64,000 nucleotides of DNA, taken from positions 44,955,694 through 45,019,693 of the forward strand of contig CM055821.1 of NCBI GenBank assembly GCA_029582265.1. The letters are read 5' to 3'. The notes under the pieces are model-generated. The model did not search any database. It was not told the DNA's origin and worked only from the letters and a program-made list of their open reading frames with translations. A program made the position numbers and the translations under genes. Origin of the DNA: Zoroaster sp. YZ-2022 (Eukaryota; Echinodermata; Asteroidea; Forcipulatida; Zoroasteridae). Below, piece by piece: positions 57,747 to 64,000 of this stretch (positions within the stretch are counted from its first letter, which is position 1; the number at the start of each line of letters is the position of its first letter).

Positions 57747-58019
57747 CTAGCCAGACTTAAAGAGCAGAACACCAGTCTGGTCGAGATAGAAATAGATGAA
57801 GTGCCTGGTCTCGTGTGTGACGTAACTGCCGAAGTTTCTACCCACAATGCAGTGCCAGGTCGGTTTATACTTCCTGTCGAATTCCTTTTTGACGTAAGCA
57901 GCGATGTCCTTCTCGAGGGTTAACTTCTCACTGGCTGTTCTGGCGCAATAGATGGCGTCCTGCTGCATATCCTCGGACATATCAGCGTTCTTGATGTTGA
58001 CCTTTTTCTCACTAGTCAT
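57747..58019 (-). CDS. DYNLL: LC8-type dynein light chain
   Basis: A 90-residue protein of the LC8 family, the homodimeric hub subunit of cytoplasmic and axonemal dynein that binds short linear motifs in partners such as dynein intermediate chain. It carries [13 protein letters not shown] near the start, [15 protein letters not shown] in helix 2, the hallmark [18 protein letters not shown] and FIYFYL strand region, and the LLFKSG end with the conserved Ser near the C-terminus. Usual length is 89. The first residues (MTSEKKVN) and the [14 protein letters not shown] stretch depart from the almost invariant canonical sequence, so this may be a paralogue. The in-frame ATG at 58055 is upstream of an acceptor (TTTTGCAG|ACATGACT), so the start at 58019 is used. 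The coding region has no intron. Confidence 0.95.
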   Translation of the reverse strand: MTSEKKVNIKNADMSEDMQQDAIYCARTASEKLTLEKDIAAYVKKEFDRKYKPTWHCIVGRNFGSYVTHETRHFIYFYLDQTGVLLFKSG

Positions 58020-58457
58020 GTCTGCAAAATTAATTAAGATTGCTGTAATTAACAAGCAAAAAGGGGTTCCATTTGTAAATCTTCAATTCATTGAGAAACA
58101 AGTAAAACCCCGCACCACTTAAAACCGTCAGTACTTTTGGTAAATCTGTGTAGGCCTTCTAGGCCTAAATGAAAACATAATTCATTATACGCTGAATTGA
58201 ATCAAGGGATATGGCCTAATTACGAAAAATACACTCGATAAATGTAACAAAATTTCACTTCATGGGTCAGCAAATAATAATTGTTCAATGTAGAACCACT
58301 ACCGGGAGAGGTGGCAGTCTCGTACATCTTTATAAATGTTTATTATATTATATTTTCCCTATAAACCACTTCAAATCAACACTATAAGCTCATTTTTAAT
58401 TTTAGGGAATAATTATCAATATAATTATATTAGTGCCTGAATAGCCATTTTGCTTAC

Positions 58458-58640
58458 CTTTTTCGACGTTTCTTGATTTCAAATATAATCAACCAAATTA
58501 TCACTGAAGAAACCCGTTCTTGATTGTGTGCTTTGCAGTCTATAGTCTCAAACAGATCGTTTCAAAAGCATCTAGGTTCGCCGATACAATTATCTTTCGT
58601 GCATTAGTGCTTTTAATTGTGAACGTGGGCGCATAGTGTA
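58458..58640 (-). other. DYNLL: Probable 5'UTR exon of the dynein light chain gene
   Basis: On the minus strand GTCGAAAAAG|GTAAGC at 58458 is a strong donor and pairs with the acceptor at 58022-58023. The upstream end is uncertain. An inverted CCAAT (ATTGG, about 58693) lies just upstream and could belong to the promoter. Confidence 0.45.
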
Positions 58641-60200
58641 CCTATAACGCAACGTGTGATTGCCTGTCGAGTAGCAAAGACTACTCATGATTGGACAACA
58701 GTTTCGTCTGCTCACGGTAAATTGTCCAGATTACGTGGGCGAACTATAGTCGTTGATTTATTACACAGAAGTTAATGGAGTGGCACTCCAAATAGTCAAA
58801 CAAACAAAATATTTGTTCCCGTGTATGTAAACAGCACTGAATTGACAGGTTGAATTAAGACGAACTCTGAATGGCTGTTATTGTCTGCGACATCCCGGTG
58901 CCCTTCCCTTAAAATATTATCCATATTTTAGGAATAAAGGGAAGGTTTGTTTTCATCATTGACCCGCATTCGCGTTAGTTAATTCAAATCCAAAATAAGC
59001 ATTAATCTCGAAAGCTCATGATACGTACGTTCTATGCAGAGGGTGTTCGGGACTGTATTACATGTAAAGTTATTGGGGGAAAACTTACAAACAGATTTGG
59101 TTCTTAATTTCTGCTGCAGGTTATACAGAAATTCAAAACAAATGTGTCACATCCGACATGGTTTTTTTTACCTTACGGTCTGCTTCATCACCAGATGAAA
59201 CTGAAAAGGATAAGTCAAGCGCATCCCCGCAAAAGGAAACATAATTCGAAATGACTGCAGTGAAATGCCTGATTGAATTTCAAATAAAAAACCATGGCAA
59301 ACAACTAGAGCCATTTAAAACCCAAAACAAAATATATATGCATAGGCCTAATGAAATTTTTACCTAAAACAAGTGGTGTATTTTGACCTAAATATGATAA
59401 AGGACATCAAACAGTCCTTGAAATAATTGGGGCCGATATAATAAGTGCATAATTATGCCTAAAATATCATTTAGTTTTATCTGTGAGGTGAGTATCTTTT
59501 TTTGCCAAATCATCTCAATTATTTGGACAGAATAAATCTCCGATGTAGGTATACACGATACTAATTATTTTCACAGAGATAACAGGGTTGTCAGTGATTA
59601 GATTCTGAACTAAGAACACCAAAAGGCTAGGAACGAAGGCCCCTGCTATGATACGGTCTGCACGACGGATCATTTATAACACGTCGACTTCAAAGGGTAC
59701 ATTAGGGTGCATTGCCTTCTGGCAATAGAATGTACCAACCTAGATTTTGCTAGTAGTCCCCGCCCACCAAGAAATCTCGGTCACGCACCTGCATAAAAGT
59801 AAAGTGCGTGACCGACGTAGTAACAATTATTGTCATGGAAAGGCGTGACCCAATTGCGTCTGATTGATTGATTGATGCTGATTGATTGACAGGGTGGATA
59901 ACGATATTCCATTATATCACAGACCCTTATTCAGATCATAGTCCTACAGAATTTCCCTTTTACGTCAGGCAGGGGATGGGGGAATAGTATTTAATCGGGC
60001 TTTGCTAGCTAGCTCTGTCGCCGGGGAGTCAACACACTCACTATATTATGTTTCACATATAATATCTTGACCAATCTTCACAATGTTTGGAGGGGGCCGG
60101 GGTGGGGGGGGGGGGGGGGCGATGGATGCACACACCATTGCTGCTGCCACCATTATAATAATCTTTCTCCCCAATCCATCCCAGGCACGCCCAAGATGCC
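58641..60200. other. Intergenic; no gene recognised
   Basis: Divergent spacer between the dynein light chain (minus) and mitoregulin (plus) genes. It should hold both promoters. A poly-G tract sits at 60100-60120. Confidence 0.5.
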
Positions 60201-60262
60201 CGTCCTGATTGAGGGCGCTCTCGCTAGCCACGAGAGTACGTAACAGGTTACAGAGGGCAAGC

Positions 60263-60433
60263 ATGGCAGAGATTTCAGGGAAGGTTTTGGTAATTTCTTT
60301 AACAATTAGCTTTGCGATTGGAACTATTGTGGGCTACAAATGCAACACAATATACAGGCAATATTTAAAAAATAAACGAGATCGCCTGAGGAGGAAAGCT
60401 GTTGAAATTCAGACGAAATTAAATGTATCGTAA
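60263..60433 (+). CDS. MTLN: Mitoregulin-like microprotein, 56 aa
   Basis: A 56-residue single-pass microprotein, the same length as human mitoregulin. It starts MAEIS (human MADVS), has a hydrophobic helix at about residues 7-25 (VLVISLTISFAIGTIVGY), then a basic tail with NTIYRQYLKNKRDRLRRK and a final QTKL segment. The family pattern G..(L/I)(L/V)G(W/Y)..N..(R/Y)R.YL...R.RL..K....Q.KL is met. In mammals mitoregulin lies in the inner mitochondrial membrane, binds cardiolipin and supports fatty acid oxidation and respiratory complexes. The ORF is open upstream to 60209, but the start at 60263 gives the family length. The gene probably continues past the stop: CAACG|GTGAGT at 60475 and TATCTGCAG|GTC at 61047 could remove an intron from the 3'UTR. 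Confidence 0.85.
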   Translation: MAEISGKVLVISLTISFAIGTIVGYKCNTIYRQYLKNKRDRLRRKAVEIQTKLNVS

Positions 60434-60475
60434 TTAAAAGTTAGGCCTACAAAGTACAACAAGTACAACGCAACG

Positions 60476-61047
60476 GTGAGTCGCTTTTTAGAAGGGAGCT
60501 AGCTCCGTAACACTAAGTGAACCAGTTAACATTCTGTTAACGACATTCGATATTCTACTCTTAACGTTAGTTGCGATTATCGTAAATCAACATGATGCTA
60601 CATTATTAGTCATATTTCACTGACTGACCATGAAAATGTCAAGTCGACAAATGAACAAGTAACGTTTAGGCCTACTTATTCTACCTCCATGATCAGTCCA
60701 TGGGCCTAGATGTAATCCTTGGATTATAAGCTTTAAAATGATGCCAAACTTGTCTGCGAAATCTTAAAAAATGCAAAAAGTGCCGACCTCCCTAGCAATA
60801 GTTAGTAAAAATAGTAGTAGTACTACTATTTTTTAAGATTTCGCAGACAAGTTTGGCATCATTTTAAAGCTTATAATCCAAGGATTACAACGGTGCTAAA
60901 ATTAATTTCATAGCTTCTTCTGGTGAGGAGTTACGACAATCTTAATGCCATTTTTTAGGGGGTAGTTTTCTGTCATCGTTTTTCACTTTGACTGCCAATT
61001 GTTTATAAAGCAATTATAAGTGCCGATTACTTTATTAATATCTGCAG
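60476..61047 (+). other. Putative 3'UTR intron of MTLN with a perfect hairpin
   Basis: The donor is GTGAGTCGC and the acceptor is TTTATTAATATCTGCAG. A downstream AATAAA at 61227 fits an end of the transcript near 61250. The intron contains the inverted repeat at 60711-60889. Confidence 0.45.
60711..60889. repeat. Perfect 62-bp inverted repeat
   Basis: Bases 60711-60772 and 60828-60889 are exact reverse complements (TGTAATCCTTGGATTATAAG ... to AAAAAAT). The 55-bp spacer includes TAGTAGTACTACTA. A perfect match means a recent origin or active conversion. Confidence 0.97.
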
Positions 61048-61287
61048 GTCTCCCTCTGAGTAGTCCTTCAGAAGCTGGTAGGAATAGATGCTGTCATCAC
61101 CATCATATAATGATGTTGAACCAGTCTGCATACCCAGGAAGAATGAGGCAGGCGTATGAGCAAACATACAATGAAGATTTGTCTGACCAAAATATGGTTT
61201 CAATGTGGCAAATTTCAAGTTCTAATGAAATAAAGAACACAAAATCATTTTATAATGTTAATTAACTTGTTAGTTCAACAAATGACT

Positions 61288-62100
61288 TCATGCATTTAAG
61301 TATAAGCATATGAGAATGTCTGATGTATGTTGCTCTTTCTTGCGTAGTCGTCTCAGTTTAATTTTCTCGGCTATGGCATCTCTTCTGGCTTCTTGAATCG
61401 CCAGCTGCCATCTCTTGAAAGCCCTATGTACATGTTTTACAGATCTTCTACATTCTGAGAGAAGACTCTCCTTTTCTGCTGGAGACTTGGCTTCTAGCCA
61501 TGCCATCATCTTGTTATGGCTAAACATAATGTAAGCTTCACTCGCAATTGTTGTGATGTTCGGCTTTTCTCGCAGCAAAGGATCAAGGTGACCGAAAACA
61601 CTCTCTGCAAATTTGTTATGTTTTGGCAAACCAATGGTCTTCTCTCTGGTTTCATACCACTTCCCTCCCTCTAAGTGGTCACTGAATATTTGTTGGAGTA
61701 GTTTTGCCATTGCTGGCAGCATGTTGTGAAGGATAACTGCCACTTGGTCATCAAGGCGTGATGAGCATCTTATAAATTGCATCCTTTTCCAGTTGGTTAC
61801 TACTGGAAAATGAAAGCTGAAGGTCACCTCGTAAGAAATCCTCCAGACGATTGCTTGCCATTAGTAGAAAGTCGATGACCTCTTGATATCTACTGCCGAT
61901 GTCCAGAAGGTGTATGCTACTGTCTTCGTTTCACAAAGTTGAATAGCATCATTGCTTTTCGTGATTTGTGACAAAATATTGTCAAGCAAGTTATTAATGA
62001 AAATCCAGTCTTCCGGCAATTTTGAGGAAACGACTTCTGCCAAAGTAGAAATTAGGTCCTGCGCCTCCTTTTTTTGTTGCCCTTTTTTGATTTAGCTGTG
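61288..62100 (-). pseudogene. Frame-broken ORF of unknown multicopy family
   Basis: On the minus strand three reading frames carry protein-like sequence in series: LAEVVSSKLPEDWIFINNLL (about 62045), then RYQEVIDFLLMASNRLEDFL (about 61890), then LDDQVAVILHNMLPAMAKLL through FAESVFGHLDPLLREKPNIT and SHNKMMAWLEAKSPAEKESL, ending with a basic region at 61290. At least two frameshifts separate them. The LLREKPN...MMAWLE pattern recalls a family of uncharacterised, often multicopy, invertebrate proteins, perhaps transposon-derived. No start or flanking TIR was found. I do not assign a function. Confidence 0.55.
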
Positions 62101-63138
62101 GTTGTGTTGTTCATAACTGTTCAAGCAATTTAAATAACCTTTCTGGTCACCAGATCCTAACAAAAACAAAAATAATGCAAACAAATATAAGAAACAAATT
62201 CAGCACTACCAAATGCATGTAACGTTAGTAAACTACCTTTTGTATACACAAAACATGCAGCCACGTTTATAATATTTAATATTTAGATTTTTCATTGAAG
62301 AACTTGTCTCTTCTCATTTTTTAAAGATTGTTTTCAACTTTTTGGGGCTGGCTGAATTGATGGGTGCGCATGGCCCAGAACACATTTGACAGGTACCATA
62401 AAATTTGACCCATTTCCTAAAAGTCCTTTGCGGTGTAAGTGCGACATAAAAATTTATTATTTTTAAGGTTCCATTGGCTTTGGAAGACTTCAAAGTTCCC
62501 TAAAATCAATCTTACCAGCTCGGTAAACCCCATTTTAACCATGTTTTTCTAAAGAAAAGCTCAATTTTTGGAAAAAAAACATCACTTTTTGCTTAACAAT
62601 TTTTCAATAAAAGTTAAATTTCTTACCTTAAAAATGCACAAAAATCGCTAAGTTTGGTACCATCAGAAAGCCACACTCATTCTCTGTCCAAATCTCACAA
62701 TGAAAACACATATAAACGCACGAAAAACGAGTAAACACGAGAATACAGATCAGGAGTTCAAAAACCAAAATGGCCGCGCCCGTGATAAAAGTCTCTCTCG
62801 TAAAATAAAAGTTCACCGATCAAATTTTCCTTCAAATTGCACGTAAGTTTCAAATTAAATAGCATCAATTAAATAAGCATGTTTTTCTCCTCATTTTGGT
62901 GAATTTTCTTTAACTTTCGGGCAGTATTTATACTAGAAATCAAAGATTTAAAAATTAAATTTTAGTGTGGTGACACTGACAGATAGGAAGACGAAAAATG
63001 GCACTACCGCTGTCCTCGCTACTATTGCGCATCATGGCATTGACTCCTCACTGTATGGAAGAAATGGTAGACAACATTGGATTAACGTTATGGAGAATTT
63101 TTCTTTGAAATTAGTCACATGTAATGATGTAGATATAA
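62101..63138. other. No gene recognised; possible promoter area near 62770
   Basis: AAAATGGCCGCGCCCG at 62766-62781 stands out in AT-rich DNA and may mark a promoter, possibly for the downstream asparaginase gene. No upstream exon could be confirmed. Confidence 0.35.
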
Positions 63139-63386
63139 TGAAAAGAATGTCGTATCCGACTGCCACTTTTTAAGGGTTTTGGGGGAATTTTTTTGTAACC
63201 ACTATCCATCCTATTTTCTGAAGGGGAGGATTTTTTTAATAAGGGAAATAAAGTGGATTTTAAAGATATTTTTCGTTTTCTGTACCCCAAAAAATTGAAT
63301 TTGATAGAATCATTTTTAACTGGTTAGCGGTTGCAAAAGAAACAAAAAACCTTAAAAAGTGGCGGTCGGATACAACATTCTTTCCA
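63139..63386. mobile_element. MITE, GGAAAGAATGTC family, short copy 3
   Basis: AGAATGTCGTATCCGACTGC at the left and GGCGGTCGGATACAACATTC at the right are inverted. It is an internally deleted form of 48593-49052. Confidence 0.8.
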
Positions 63387-63663
63387 AAAGTTTTTGCATC
63401 TTGTTGCCCTCAGCAGAGTTGCATTTTATTGCATTCCGCAAGATGTCTGTGAAATACCTGTAGGAGGTTATGGTTAATGTGTCCTGTACCATAATAAATA
63501 AAGTTTGTTTGTACTAAATAAAAGTGCAGGTAGAATACTAGTAAAATTGTTTGGATTAAAGATTGGATGATAAACTAGAAAGCTACGGCAAACACAGATA
63601 ACCACTTTGCCACTGTTAATAATTTACAAGTTTCATGTATATGTATTTCAGAAAACATCAGGA

Positions 63664-63892
63664 ATGTCTCTCGAAGGCCGTGAGGGAGACCGCATTGGTG
63701 GTGTCTGCCCCGTGGTCTTGGTCCACGGAGGAGCCTGGGCTATACCAGATGTTCTTGTCGAGGCCAGTTGCGTAGGAGTGCAGAACGCAGCCAGAGCTGG
63801 ATACCACTGTCTGGAGGAGGATAGCGGCACAGCCCTGGATGCTGTAGTGGCTGCCGTTTCTGTGCTAGAAGATGATCCAGCCTTTGATGCAG
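63664..63892 (+). CDS. ASRGL1: Isoaspartyl peptidase/L-asparaginase, first coding exon (partial)
   Basis: N-terminal part of an Ntn-hydrolase of the ASRGL1 group, which splits asparagine and isoaspartyl dipeptides after self-cleavage before a catalytic Thr. Residues 17-25 (VVLVHGGAW) form the first strand and the conserved HGGA motif. ARAGY (44-47) and GTALDAVVAAV followed by LEDDPAFDAG (55-77) are family signatures. The exon begins after TATGTATTTCAG at 63651 with 12 bases of 5'UTR and ends GATGCAG|GTTGGT in phase 1. The next exon should resume with a CGSVL-like segment right of the window. The N-terminus is about 12 residues longer than in human ASRGL1. The catalytic Thr is outside the window. 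Confidence 0.9.
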
Positions 63893-64000
63893 GTTGGTCA
63901 CAAAATGTCCGGGGTGGTGTGGATGTGGTTGGGTTGTTCTTTAGGGGCAATGCCCCTGACAAACTGACAAGTCTGAGTGGTCTTGACAACAGCAACCAAT

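Noticed and set aside
63648..63995. 115-codon minus-strand ORF
   Set aside because: Antisense shadow of the ASRGL1 exon, which has the recognisable protein, acceptor and donor.

Overview
The window is eukaryotic nuclear DNA, AT-rich, with short exons, GT-AG introns and dense repeats. The lineage is most likely an echinoderm. The evidence is a kinesin light chain very close to the form I remember from sea urchin, a marine-invertebrate type of tRNA-derived SINE, and many MITEs. I could not run a search, so this is inference.

Genes. (1) A kinesin light chain gene (KLC) runs on the minus strand. Eleven coding exons lie between 35992 (start codon) and 4235, all with GT-AG junctions and matching phase. 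They give 560 codons, and the C-terminal exon(s) should lie left of the window. (2) An LC8-type dynein light chain (DYNLL family) is at 58019-57747, minus strand, with its ORF in one exon. (3) A 56-residue microprotein at 60263-60433, plus strand, matches mitoregulin (MTLN) in length and pattern. (4) A frame-broken multicopy-type ORF lies at 62100-61288, minus strand. (5) The first coding exon of an isoaspartyl peptidase/L-asparaginase (ASRGL1-like) is at 63664-63892, plus strand, and continues past the right edge.

Repeats. The KLC introns hold a 16-bp minisatellite (7821-8954) split by a SINE and flanked by a duplicated piece of KLC exon 7. They also hold a 2-kb composite array of GTAC-rich satellites (27838-29840) and many inverted-repeat elements. 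A main theme is short elements flanked by TTAA, mostly starting CCCT. One set has telomere-like ends (TTAACCCTAAC...GTTAGGGTTAA), which suggests non-autonomous piggyBac-type elements. One of these is split by a 1.7-kb TIR element carrying a TATA box and a Tudor-like first exon (12606-14329). Another is split by a 5-kb hAT-like element (42669-47640), which itself contains a second hAT-like element with a perfect 8-bp target duplication and an internal tandem duplication (44412-47003).

The right third (about 47.6-64 kb) has fewer nested elements and holds the three small genes. KLC and the dynein light chain are both microtubule-motor light chains, but nothing shows that they are linked functionally here. 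Many long ORFs in satellite DNA are artefacts of stop-free repeats.
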